A stretch of 64,000 bases of DNA from JAFAMS01 sp049520515 (GTDB lineage: Bacteria; Vulcanimicrobiota; Vulcanimicrobiia; Vulcanimicrobiales; Vulcanimicrobiaceae). A program made the translations under genes and the position numbers. A model generated the notes under the pieces. It saw only the letters and a program-made list of their open reading frames with translations. It had not been told where the DNA came from and made no database searches. Position 1 is the first letter of the stretch; the number at the start of each line of letters is the position of its first letter. Shown in pieces: positions 32,989 to 40,282 of the stretch. Location of the stretch: contig JBEKPS010000009.1 of assembly GCA_049520515.1 (NCBI GenBank), positions 1 through 64,000 of the forward strand, given 5' to 3'.

Positions 32989-33094
32989 CGCTTCCGTAAC
33001 CGCTGCCTACGGTGTGGGCGCCGGCTCGGGACTACCCGGTAGTGGGTCCGTACTCAAGCAGTGCATACTATACCACGCGTCTCGGCAGTGTCCC

Positions 33095-33433
33095 TTAATG
33101 CGGCCAAAAGGCAAGCACGAGGAGGATACCGACGGCCAGCGCGCCCAGCGCCGCGATCAACACGGCACCCGCTGCAGCGTCCTTCGCCGCCTTGGCGAGC
33201 GCGTGCCGCTGGGGCGATACCAGGTCGACCAGCGCTTCGAGCGCTGTGTTCATCGCCTCGAGGGCGAGTACGAATGCGATCGTGAGCGCGAGAATTGCGA
33301 ACGCCAGCACCGATGCGTGCAGTGCCGCAAACACCGCGACCGCAACGATGGCCAGCGCGATCTCAAGCCGAAAATTGCGCTGCGTACGCCAGGCCAGCAC
33401 AACGCCCTCGAGCGCGTACTTTAGTACGGCCAC
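33095..33433 (-). CDS. dgkA: diacylglycerol/undecaprenol kinase
   Basis: A small three-helix membrane kinase, usually undecaprenol kinase in Gram-positive-like lineages. The signature EAMNTALEALVDLVSPQRHA, followed by AKAAKDAAAGAVLIAALGAL, contains the catalytic Glu and the metal-binding Glu/Asp. The 112-aa length is normal. Position after ybeY and phoH reproduces the phoH-ybeY-dgkA order of Firmicutes. It overlaps the ybeY stop by 13 bases. Confidence 0.95.
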   Translation of the reverse strand: MAVLKYALEGVVLAWRTQRNFRLEIALAIVAVAVFAALHASVLAFAILALTIAFVLALEAMNTALEALVDLVSPQRHALAKAAKDAAAGAVLIAALGALAVGILLVLAFWPH

Positions 33434-33855
33434 GGCATGCCGATCGCGCGCGCCAAGCGCCGTTCCTCTCGTTCCATGCGCAGGCGCTCGTCGCGCTTGT
33501 GATGATCGTGACCCAAAAGATGCAGGATGCCGTGGATGAGTAGACGCTCCAGCTCGCGCTCGAGCGTCGCATCGTATTCGGCAGCCTGCCGTTTCGCAGT
33601 TGCGACGCTGATTACGACGTCGCCTAAGAGCTGCTGCTGCGAGCCATCCCCCAATGGAAAGCTCAGCACGTCGGTCGGACGATCTTTGCGACGGTACTCG
33701 CGATTGAGTTTGCGAATCGTGGCGTCGCCGACGAGGGTGATCGAGAGTGACGCCTTCGGGTAGCCGACGGCATCGAGCAGCCGCTGTGCGGTGCGTCGCA
33801 ATTTCGTCGGCCGCAGGTCGCGGTTACGAACGCGGCTTACGAGCGCGACGGGCAT
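33421..33855 (-). CDS. ybeY: endoribonuclease YbeY
   Basis: A zinc RNase for 16S rRNA 3' maturation and ribosome quality control. The diagnostic zinc motif HGILHLLGHDH is present, as is YRRKDRPTDVLSFPL in the middle. The start at 33855 (MPVALVSRVRNRDL) yields 144 aa, normal for the family; the frame upstream is phoH in another frame. It overlaps the phoH stop by 32 bases. Confidence 0.95.
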   Translation of the reverse strand: MPVALVSRVRNRDLRPTKLRRTAQRLLDAVGYPKASLSITLVGDATIRKLNREYRRKDRPTDVLSFPLGDGSQQQLLGDVVISVATAKRQAAEYDATLERELERLLIHGILHLLGHDHHKRDERLRMEREERRLARAIGMPWPY

Positions 33856-34732
33856 ATGCGCGAACGATCTCCGACACGAGCGGATGCCGAACGATGTCCG
33901 TGTCGTCGAGCTCGACGATCTCGATCCCCTCGATACCTTCGAAGAGGCCCGGCGCTTCGAGCAATCCGCTGCGCACGCCCGAAGGCAAGTCGATTTGCGT
34001 GACGTCACCGTTGACGACCATCCTCGAACCGTTACCCAGACGCGTCAAGAACATCTTCAGCTGCTCGTTTGTCGCATTTTGTGCTTCATCGAGAATGATG
34101 AACGCATCGGAAAGCGTCCGGCCGCGCATGTATGCGAGCGGCGCAACTTCGATTGTCCCACGCTCGAGATTCTTAACGACGACGCTCTCATCGAGAAGCT
34201 CGTCGAGCGAATCGTAAAGCGGCCGCAAATACGGATCGACTTTTTCGCGCAAATCGCCCGGAAGAAAACCAAGCTTCTCACCGGCTTCGACTGCCGGACG
34301 CGAGAGAATCAGGCGCGAGACTTCGCGTGCGCGCATCGCCCGCACGGCCATTGCCACCGCGAGAAACGTTTTCCCGGTTCCGGCCGGTCCGATCCCGAAC
34401 GTAAGCGGCGAACGCTCGATCGCTTCCACGAATCGGGCTTGTCCCGGACTCTTGGGACGAATCTCGCGTCCGCGATGCGTCGTGTACAGCGTTGACGGAA
34501 TGCGTTGCGCGCCGGCGTTGTCGATCTCGCGAATGGCGAGCTTAACGTCATCGGGCGTGAGCGAGCTGCCGCTCTGCGCGGCTGCGTTCATTTGCTCGAG
34601 CACGCGCTTTGCACGTGCCACGGCGGGTTGCTCTCCGCTGACGAACACACGATTTCCGTCCAGCCGCACGACGACCGGAATCAGCGCTTCAAGCGCCGTC
34701 AGGTTCTGATCGTACTGACCGAAAACGCGCAA
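33824..34732 (-). CDS. phoH: PhoH-family ATPase
   Basis: A cytoplasmic P-loop ATPase of the PhoH/YbeZ type, functionally linked to YbeY. Walker A is FGIGPAGTGKTFLAVAMAV, Walker B is FIILDEAQNAT and the sensor segment is NGSRMVVNGDVTQIDLPSG. The N-terminal KH-like part is also present. The first legal start is TTG at 34732. Family-like residues (TVKQISSEEIFELGRAVDP) are encoded in frame before it, and a GTG with a good AGGAG site at 34815 lies one frame off. An N-terminal frameshift or unusual start is possible. Confidence 0.92.
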   Translation of the reverse strand: MRVFGQYDQNLTALEALIPVVVRLDGNRVFVSGEQPAVARAKRVLEQMNAAAQSGSSLTPDDVKLAIREIDNAGAQRIPSTLYTTHRGREIRPKSPGQARFVEAIERSPLTFGIGPAGTGKTFLAVAMAVRAMRAREVSRLILSRPAVEAGEKLGFLPGDLREKVDPYLRPLYDSLDELLDESVVVKNLERGTIEVAPLAYMRGRTLSDAFIILDEAQNATNEQLKMFLTRLGNGSRMVVNGDVTQIDLPSGVRSGLLEAPGLFEGIEGIEIVELDDTDIVRHPLVSEIVRAYARRARKPRS

Positions 34733-34821
34733 CGGATCGACAGCTCGTCCGAGCTCGAAAATCTCTTCGCTGCTGATTTGCTTGACGGTTAAGCCTCGTC
34801 GCGGGTAGCGGTCACAAACTC

Positions 34822-35160
34822 CTAAACGCCTGGAGTGTCCCAGGGGTTCTGCTGCCGCAGAGCGATCGGAGGGCCGAGAATCTCGGCGCTGAGGACGAGG
34901 CGGATAAGGCTGTCCGGCCCGTCGATTAGCCGCTGGAGGGCTATACGCGGGGCTGGAGGGGCCTCCGCGACGACCGGGCGAGGCGGCGCCACCGCCGGAG
35001 CGGGCTTGGGCGGCGGGGGAGCTGCCGGCTGTGCCGCGGGCGGCTGGGCTTTCGTGAAGCGGCGGACCAAATAGGCCGGAGCTGGGGCCGTACTACGTGC
35101 CTTCGCTGTCGCTCTCGCCGCTATCACGCTCTCGATGATCGAGATGAGGGCGTCGCTCAT
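34822..35160 (-). CDS. proline-rich hypothetical protein downstream of floA
   Basis: A 112-aa protein with an N-terminal helix (SDALISIIESVIAARATAKA) and a middle of about 40 residues dominated by Ala and Pro. The C-terminal module ends LRLVLSAEILGPPIALRQQ and NPWDTPGV. The conserved-looking ends around a low-complexity linker suggest a tether. It is co-translated with floA by a 4-base overlap, so it may act with the flotillin. No family name is known to me. Confidence 0.7.
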   Translation of the reverse strand: MSDALISIIESVIAARATAKARSTAPAPAYLVRRFTKAQPPAAQPAAPPPPKPAPAVAPPRPVVAEAPPAPRIALQRLIDGPDSLIRLVLSAEILGPPIALRQQNPWDTPGV

Positions 35161-36161
35161 GACGTCGGCGTTGTTGCCGAGGGCGGCGGTTGTTCGGGTG
35201 CGACACCGCCGGAGATGGCCGAGCGCATCTCGGTGTCAGCCTTGATGTTGTTCATCCGGTAATAGTCCATGATGCCGAGATTCCCCGAGCGGAACGCTTC
35301 AGCGACCGCCAGCGGCACCGACGCTTCGGCTTCCACGACGCGTGCGCGCATGCGCTGTGTCTCCGCCTTTTGTTCTTGCTCGCCGGCTTGCGCCGCGTAT
35401 TGACGCTCGGCGGCCTTCGCTTGTGCGATGCGCCGGTCGGCCTCGGCTTGCGAAATCTGCAGCTCTGCGCCGATATTCTTGCCGACGTCGACGTCGGCGA
35501 TGTCGATCGAGACGATCTCGAATGCGGTACCCGCATCGAGACCTTTCGAGAGAACCGCTTTCGAGATGCGATCCGGATATTCCAGGACTTCTTTATGATC
35601 GATCGCCGCACCGACCGCTGATACGACGCCTTCACCGACGCGCGCGACGATCGTTGGTTCGCCTGCACCGCCGACGTAACGATCGAGATTGCTGCGCACC
35701 GTTATACGCGCCTTAACGTTAAGCTGAATGCCGTTTTGCGCGACGCCTTGGAATGTTGGCGTCTCGATCACTTTCGGAACGACGGACGTCTGCAACGCTT
35801 CGAGAACGTTGCGGCCGGCGAGATCGATCGCCGCGGCGCGCTGCCACTCGAGCGGAATTTGCGCACGCTGTGCCGCGATCATCGCGAGCGTGACGTTGTC
35901 GATATTGCCGCCTGCCAGAAGGTGCGACTGCAGTTGATCGATCGTTAGTGACAGCCCCGCTTTGCGTGCACGAACCAAGTTGGTCACGATTGTGCCCGGC
36001 GGAATTCCGATCAGTCGCATGCGGATCAGGGAGAGAATCGAAAGCGGGACGCCCGCAGCGAGCGTCCTGATCCACATCCCGAGCGGGAAGTAGTACAGGA
36101 AGATCATCAACCCGACGATGACCGCAAGCGCGATCAGGCCGATGCCAAAATCCATGGTCAT
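35157..36161 (-). CDS. floA: flotillin-like protein FloA
   Basis: A membrane-microdomain scaffold. An N-terminal hairpin membrane segment (LIALAVIVGLMIFLYYFPLG) and a second hydrophobic part (LAAGVPLSILSLIRMRLIG) are followed by the conserved FloA core (AGLSLTIDQLQSHLLAGGNI, LDAGTAFEIVSIDIADVDVG). An Ala/Glu/Arg coiled coil completes it. The 334-aa length matches FloA (YqfA). It follows nfeD by one base, the classic yqeZ-floA pairing of Firmicutes. Confidence 0.95.
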   Translation of the reverse strand: MTMDFGIGLIALAVIVGLMIFLYYFPLGMWIRTLAAGVPLSILSLIRMRLIGIPPGTIVTNLVRARKAGLSLTIDQLQSHLLAGGNIDNVTLAMIAAQRAQIPLEWQRAAAIDLAGRNVLEALQTSVVPKVIETPTFQGVAQNGIQLNVKARITVRSNLDRYVGGAGEPTIVARVGEGVVSAVGAAIDHKEVLEYPDRISKAVLSKGLDAGTAFEIVSIDIADVDVGKNIGAELQISQAEADRRIAQAKAAERQYAAQAGEQEQKAETQRMRARVVEAEASVPLAVAEAFRSGNLGIMDYYRMNNIKADTEMRSAISGGVAPEQPPPSATTPTS

Positions 36162-36162
36162 G

Positions 36163-37476
36163 TCATGCTCTTTCTGTTTGAACTTCGATAGCGGGGCGCA
36201 CGAAGATTCGAGCGCCCTCGACTCGCGTCACGGTGACGGCGGTTCCCGCTCCGACGAAATCGCCCTCGGTCAAAACGGGAATTCGTTTCCCGTCGATTGT
36301 TGCAACGCCGGCCGGACGCAGATAGGACGTTGCAAGTCCCGTCTTTCCGACGAGCATATGATAGTCAGCCGATGCAACGTAATCCGGCCCTTGTTCGGCA
36401 GCAAAAACAATGCGCCGCATCCACGCGTTTTCCGGGAAAACGCGCGACGTTCCCCAAAATGCAAGCGCCGAAAGCACGATCGCGATCGCGAGCGCTTGCG
36501 CGGTGACGAAGACGAACGGCAGCCCGCCGAACGCCAGGAAGACGGCCGCAATCAGCGCGACTGCACCTGCAATCCCCGAGATGCCGTGACCCGGAAAGAC
36601 GTGCAGCTCGAGCATGATCAAAACGATGCCGGCGACACCGAGCAAGATGACGAGCGTATTGCTGAAGCCCGCATAGACGTGCGAACCGAAGAACAGCCCG
36701 AGCGCAGCCGCGCCGATCGCACCGGCGATCCCGTGCAATGTTTGCAACTCGATCAGAAAGCCGAGAAATCCGAGTGACAGGAGCATTCCGCTCACCTCCG
36801 GATTCGTGGCGAAGCGCGCGAGGCGCTCGCCGAATGTATATGCCGGCGTCACGATCGTCGCGCCGGATAAGCCAAACTCTTTGAGCGCGTCTGCTTGCGT
36901 CAGCGCGATCCCGTCGGCGAAGTGCGCGCGTACGGCATCATTCGCCGTCAAACTAAGGATCGCGCCAGGCTTCTTATATGGAGGGACGGCGAGATTTGCA
37001 TCGACCATCCCGCCCGCAATAATCGGATCGCGGTGCGCGCGCTCTGCCGTTGACTCGAATTCAGCGCGCAATGCCGAGACGGTCTTTGGCGTCTTCGGAA
37101 TCGGCTCCGCTGCGCCGATGCTCGAGCCCGGCGCCATTGCGATCTTGCCGGCGGCAAGCGAGATCAGCGCCCCGGCCGACCATGCGCGTTCCGAGATGTA
37201 CGCGTCGACCGGAATTCCCGAGGAATAGAGCGCGTCGCGAATGTTGGTCGCCGCTTCGACCAAGCCGCCGAACGTGTTGACGTCGAGGACGATTGCTTTC
37301 GCGTGGTCGTCGTGCGCCTGGTTGACCGCGCGCTCGACGAGATGTTCCATTCCGGTATCGATCGTACCGTGGATCGGAATCACGACGACGCTCGAATTCC
37401 CCTCGCCGAATGCTAAGAGCGGGGCGAACGAAAGCAGCGAGCCGAGAACGATCAGTACAAGCGAGAAACGTCGCAC
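36163..37476 (-). CDS. NfeD-family membrane serine protease
   Basis: A long-form NfeD: signal peptide at residues 1-24, a ClpP-like domain (VVVIPIHGTIDTGMEHLVER, then SERAWSAGALISLAAG with candidate catalytic Ser, and the Lys just after in GKIAMAPGSSIG), four to five transmembrane helices, and a C-terminal OB fold (VGKTGLATSYLRPAGVATID). In Pyrococcus such proteases cut a stomatin partner, and here the stomatin/flotillin-like floA follows directly. The 437-aa length is normal. It is the start of the nfeD-floA-orf unit. Confidence 0.93.
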   Translation of the reverse strand: MRRFSLVLIVLGSLLSFAPLLAFGEGNSSVVVIPIHGTIDTGMEHLVERAVNQAHDDHAKAIVLDVNTFGGLVEAATNIRDALYSSGIPVDAYISERAWSAGALISLAAGKIAMAPGSSIGAAEPIPKTPKTVSALRAEFESTAERAHRDPIIAGGMVDANLAVPPYKKPGAILSLTANDAVRAHFADGIALTQADALKEFGLSGATIVTPAYTFGERLARFATNPEVSGMLLSLGFLGFLIELQTLHGIAGAIGAAALGLFFGSHVYAGFSNTLVILLGVAGIVLIMLELHVFPGHGISGIAGAVALIAAVFLAFGGLPFVFVTAQALAIAIVLSALAFWGTSRVFPENAWMRRIVFAAEQGPDYVASADYHMLVGKTGLATSYLRPAGVATIDGKRIPVLTEGDFVGAGTAVTVTRVEGARIFVRPAIEVQTERA

Positions 37477-37517
37477 GGTAGCTCCTACCCGACCTCCCCC
37501 CGCTTAGTTTCCGGTTG

Positions 37518-37641
37518 AAAAGGCGCTCCGCCCTAGGCTGCGCGCCCCCCATGCTGCGCATGGGGCCCCCAAAACGCTCGGCCCATCACCGTTTTTGCGC
37601 ACGCCAACACGACTTCGCCGGCCTCGCAACAACGCCGTTGC
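37518..37641 (+). repeat. 124-bp structured intergenic repeat, copy 2
   Basis: This matches copy 1 at 7830-7953 in length and orientation. It shares AAAAGGCGCTCC, the GCGCCCCCCA-hairpin-GGCCCCC centre, CCCAAAACGCTCGGCCCATC and the CGCCGGCCTCGCAAC end. The central stem is perfect here (CCCCATGC-TGC-GCATGGGG). It lies between the 3' end of yqeY and the 5' end of nfeD, both read on the minus strand, whereas copy 1 lies between two plus-strand genes. The position is thus not tied to gene direction. Confidence 0.75.
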
Positions 37642-37665
37642 CGCGGCCTCGAGGGTGAATCGCGG

Positions 37666-38103
37666 CTACTCTTTGAGTTCCTCGGTGACGATTTGGGCGA
37701 CGAGTTTGCCGTCGGCGAGGCCCTTCATCGCTGGCATAACTGCCTTCATCACGGCGCCTTGGTTGCGCGTGGTCCCAGCCGCGAGTATCTCGCGCACCGC
37801 GGTCCGGATTTCTTCCGGCGTCTTCTGCTTGGGAAGGTAAGCGAGCAAAATCTCGCGCTCGCGCGCCTCTTTGTCGGCCAGATCGGTCCGGCCGGCCTTG
37901 GTGAACTCCTCGATCGAGTCACCGCGCTGCTTAACGGCCTTTCCGACGACCTCGAGCTCCTCGCTCTCGGAAAGATCGTGTCCAGCCTCGATCCGTCGAT
38001 ACGAAAAGCCGGAGAGCGCTGACCGCAACGTATCGCGGCGCAAAGCATCTCCGGCTTTCATGGCATCTTTCAGATCGGCGCTAATCCGATCTTTTAGGCT
38101 CAA
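37666..38103 (-). CDS. GatB/YqeY-domain protein
   Basis: A 145-aa helical protein of the YqeY family, resembling the C-terminal tRNA-binding domain of GatB. The N-terminus is LKDRISADLKDAMKAGDALR; the middle contains KQRGDSIEEFTKAGRTDLAD and ILLAYLPKQKTPEEI; the end has GAVMKAVMPAMKGLADGKLV. YqeY is commonly found after rpsU, as here. It begins with TTG overlapping the rpsU stop (TTGA). Confidence 0.93.
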   Translation of the reverse strand: MSLKDRISADLKDAMKAGDALRRDTLRSALSGFSYRRIEAGHDLSESEELEVVGKAVKQRGDSIEEFTKAGRTDLADKEAREREILLAYLPKQKTPEEIRTAVREILAAGTTRNQGAVMKAVMPAMKGLADGKLVAQIVTEELKE

Positions 38104-38270
38104 GCGCGACGCTTGCGAGCGGCCGCAGACTTCTTCTTGCGGCGCACACTCGGCTTTTCGTAATGCTCGTGCTTGCGTGCCTCAGCGAGAACGCCGGCCT
38201 TCTGGGTGGCTTTCTTGAAACGACGCAACGCGCTTTCGATCGTCTCTCCCGGCGCAACGCGAACTTCCAT
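38100..38270 (-). CDS. rpsU: 30S ribosomal protein S21
   Basis: The start at 38270 follows a GGAAGGGAGGG Shine-Dalgarno sequence and gives a 56-aa basic protein, MEVRVAPGETIESALRRFKK, with the typical C-terminal Arg/Lys stretch (SVRRKKKSAAARKRR). S21 helps initiation on structured mRNAs. It heads a two-gene unit with yqeY and has its own promoter inside the 3' end of the HIT gene. Confidence 0.95.
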   Translation of the reverse strand: MEVRVAPGETIESALRRFKKATQKAGVLAEARKHEHYEKPSVRRKKKSAAARKRRA

Positions 38271-38315
38271 AGAACAACCCTCCCTTCCAATCGGCGCGGC
38301 GAAGCCGTCGCACAA

Positions 38316-38341
38316 AATTTTTGGGCTCAAACGAGCCCAAA
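38316..38341 (-). terminator. hairpin plus T-run after hinT, also at the rpsU transcript start
   Basis: The minus strand reads TTTGGGCTC-GTTT-GAGCCCAAA followed by AATTTT: a 9-bp perfect stem and a T-run, 14 bases after the hinT stop. The rpsU promoter lies just upstream of it, so the same hairpin would be the first structure of the rpsU mRNA. Confidence 0.75.
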
Positions 38342-38346
38342 CCGAA

Positions 38347-38375
38347 ACTATACGTTATCCCGGCGGCCAGGTCAA
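38347..38375 (-). promoter_or_regulatory. sigma-70-type promoter for rpsU-yqeY
   Basis: On the minus strand TTGACC (38375-38370) and TATAGT (38352-38347) are separated by 17 bases, a near-consensus promoter. It overlaps the last codons and stop of hinT. Transcription would start near 38340, at the base of the hairpin. Confidence 0.7.
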
Positions 38376-38711
38376 ATGCCGTCCGGCCAGGACGTGCAGA
38401 TGCAGGTGACCCACGGTTTGACCACCGTCAGGTCCCTCGTTGATAACGACGCGATAGCCTTGCCCATCGCGCTGAAAGCGGCCCCCAATGTCAGCCGCGG
38501 CCGCGAACAACTTAGCCTTGAGTTCGGGCGGCGCTTTTGCGTTGAATTCCGAGAGATGATCCGCGTGCAGGGTCGGGACAACCAAGATGTGCGTTGGGGC
38601 TTGCGGATTCAAGTCGTGAAACGCAACGACGTCGGCGTCGCGCTGCACTTCCCGAGCGGGTATCTCGCGCCGGATGATCTTACAAAAGATGCAGTCCTCG
38701 GGGTCGCTCAC
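38355..38711 (-). CDS. HIT family purine-nucleoside phosphoramidase (HinT-like)
   Basis: A histidine-triad hydrolase of nucleotide phosphoramidates. It starts with CIFCKIIRREIPAREV (Cys pair possibly zinc-binding) and carries the triad GHLHLHVLAG. The 118-aa length is standard. It begins with GTG overlapping the stop of the peptide-binding protein gene and is the last gene of the pyrG-led operon. A terminator follows. Confidence 0.93.
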   Translation of the reverse strand: MSDPEDCIFCKIIRREIPAREVQRDADVVAFHDLNPQAPTHILVVPTLHADHLSEFNAKAPPELKAKLFAAAADIGGRFQRDGQGYRVVINEGPDGGQTVGHLHLHVLAGRHLTWPPG

Positions 38712-40282
38712 GACTTCGGTTTCATGTACTGGAACCAGATGACGTTGGTCGGATTCGGGACGACGCCGCCGATATTCGATTTCATTGCGAACGGAACGGT
38801 CGTGTGCACGAGCGGAACTGCCGGAACCTCATCGTGAACCATCTGCAGCGCTTGTGCGTAGATCTTCGCGCGCTGGCTTTCAACGATCGTCGTTTGTCCC
38901 TCAATCATCAGCTTGTGAAAGCTCTCGTCACGCCAGAACGCATAATTCTGACCGCCCTTCACAGCTGAATCTTTGTCGAGCAACGGATAGAGAAAATTAT
39001 CGGGATCCCCGTTGTCGCCCGTCCATCCGATCAAGCACATCGGATGCTCGCCATTTTTGATCTTGCTGAGATAGACTGCCCACTCGAACGGCTGCAGCGT
39101 TACGTTGATGCCGATCTGCCGCAAGTCGGCTTGAAGCGCTTCAGCGACACGTCCCGGCTCAGGCATGTACGGACGCGGCGCAGTTCCGTAGTAGAGCTCC
39201 GTGCTAAAGCCCTTGCTCATCCCCGCGGCTGCCATCAGCGCTTTCGCCTTGGCGATGTCGTGCGGGTAGGCTTTTAGGGCTGGATTGTCTCCGAGCATTC
39301 CAGGCGGATTCCATTCGTCGGCGACGACACCACCGACCGGATAGAATGCGTGCACGATCGAGGGGATGTCGATTGCGTACGCAATCGCCTGACGGATGCG
39401 GCGATCCCCGAACGGCTTCTTGTCCATATTCATCGCGAGGTATGAGACGTTGTTCGAAGGCTGACGGTAGATCGTGATGCCTTTGAATTTCGCAAGATTT
39501 GCCGCATCGTCGGGACGCATATCGGAAAGTCCGTCGATATCGCCCTTCTGCAATTCGAGCACGCTAGTGGCCTGATCCGGAATGTCCCGGATGACGACCG
39601 TCGCGTACGCGGGCGCGGGACGAAAGTCCGGATTCGCGCGCAGCGTGATGTGATCGTCCTTAACCCACTCGCTCAGCTGGTACGGCCCGCTGCCGATCGG
39701 ATGATGATCGAACGCGATAATGTCGGCCTTGATCGCCGCCGGCGAACCGATTGCGAACGACGGCATCGTCAAATTGCGTAAGAACGGTCCGTACGGATGC
39801 GTTAGCTCGAACGTCACCCGGAGCGGCCCGTCGACGTGCACATCGGATATCAGGCCGGGAAACCCGCCGAACTCCGAGACGTAGTACGAAAACTGATAGT
39901 TGCCGCGATACGAGTTGCTCGTCAGACGCCAACGGTCGAAATTGAATTTGACCGCTTGCGCATCAAGCACCGTGCCGTCCGTGAACTTCACGTTTGGGCG
40001 AAGTGTGAATGTCCAAGTCTTGCCGTCTTTGCTCGTCGTCCACTTTTCGGCGAGATCCGGAACCACATCGAACGTACCGGGACGAAAAGCGACGAGGCCT
40101 TGCAAGATCACATTATCGACGTTGAGCGAGAGCCCATCGGTCGCGACCGCCGGATCGAGGTCGACAGCGTCCTTCACCCGCGCGAAGATCATCGGTGCCG
40201 GCGCCGCCGCCGTTACCGGACGCGTCAGCGTCACGGAGGTCAAGATCACAAAAGCGCCGAGCGCGCACAACAGTCGTTTCAT
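38708..40282 (-). CDS. ABC transporter peptide-type substrate-binding protein
   Basis: An SBP_bac_5 (DppA/OppA-type) extracytoplasmic binding protein of 524 aa with signal peptide MKRLLCALGAFVILTSVTLT. The conserved family segment is DLAEKWTTSKDGKTWTFTLR, followed by NVKFTDGTVLDAQAVKFNFDRW. SNNVSYLAMNMDKKPFGDRRI and AIAYAIDIPSIVHAFYP are also typical. No lipobox is visible. No permease or ATPase genes follow, so it is an orphan binding protein. Dipeptide, nickel or glycan-peptide ligands are all possible. Confidence 0.92.
   Translation of the reverse strand: MKRLLCALGAFVILTSVTLTRPVTAAAPAPMIFARVKDAVDLDPAVATDGLSLNVDNVILQGLVAFRPGTFDVVPDLAEKWTTSKDGKTWTFTLRPNVKFTDGTVLDAQAVKFNFDRWRLTSNSYRGNYQFSYYVSEFGGFPGLISDVHVDGPLRVTFELTHPYGPFLRNLTMPSFAIGSPAAIKADIIAFDHHPIGSGPYQLSEWVKDDHITLRANPDFRPAPAYATVVIRDIPDQATSVLELQKGDIDGLSDMRPDDAANLAKFKGITIYRQPSNNVSYLAMNMDKKPFGDRRIRQAIAYAIDIPSIVHAFYPVGGVVADEWNPPGMLGDNPALKAYPHDIAKAKALMAAAGMSKGFSTELYYGTAPRPYMPEPGRVAEALQADLRQIGINVTLQPFEWAVYLSKIKNGEHPMCLIGWTGDNGDPDNFLYPLLDKDSAVKGGQNYAFWRDESFHKLMIEGQTTIVESQRAKIYAQALQMVHDEVPAVPLVHTTVPFAMKSNIGGVVPNPTNVIWFQYMKPKS

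Noticed and set aside
32989..33094. Small gene between dgkA and corC
   Set aside because: Only a TATAGT box and no frame with a start signal; it is more likely the corC promoter region.
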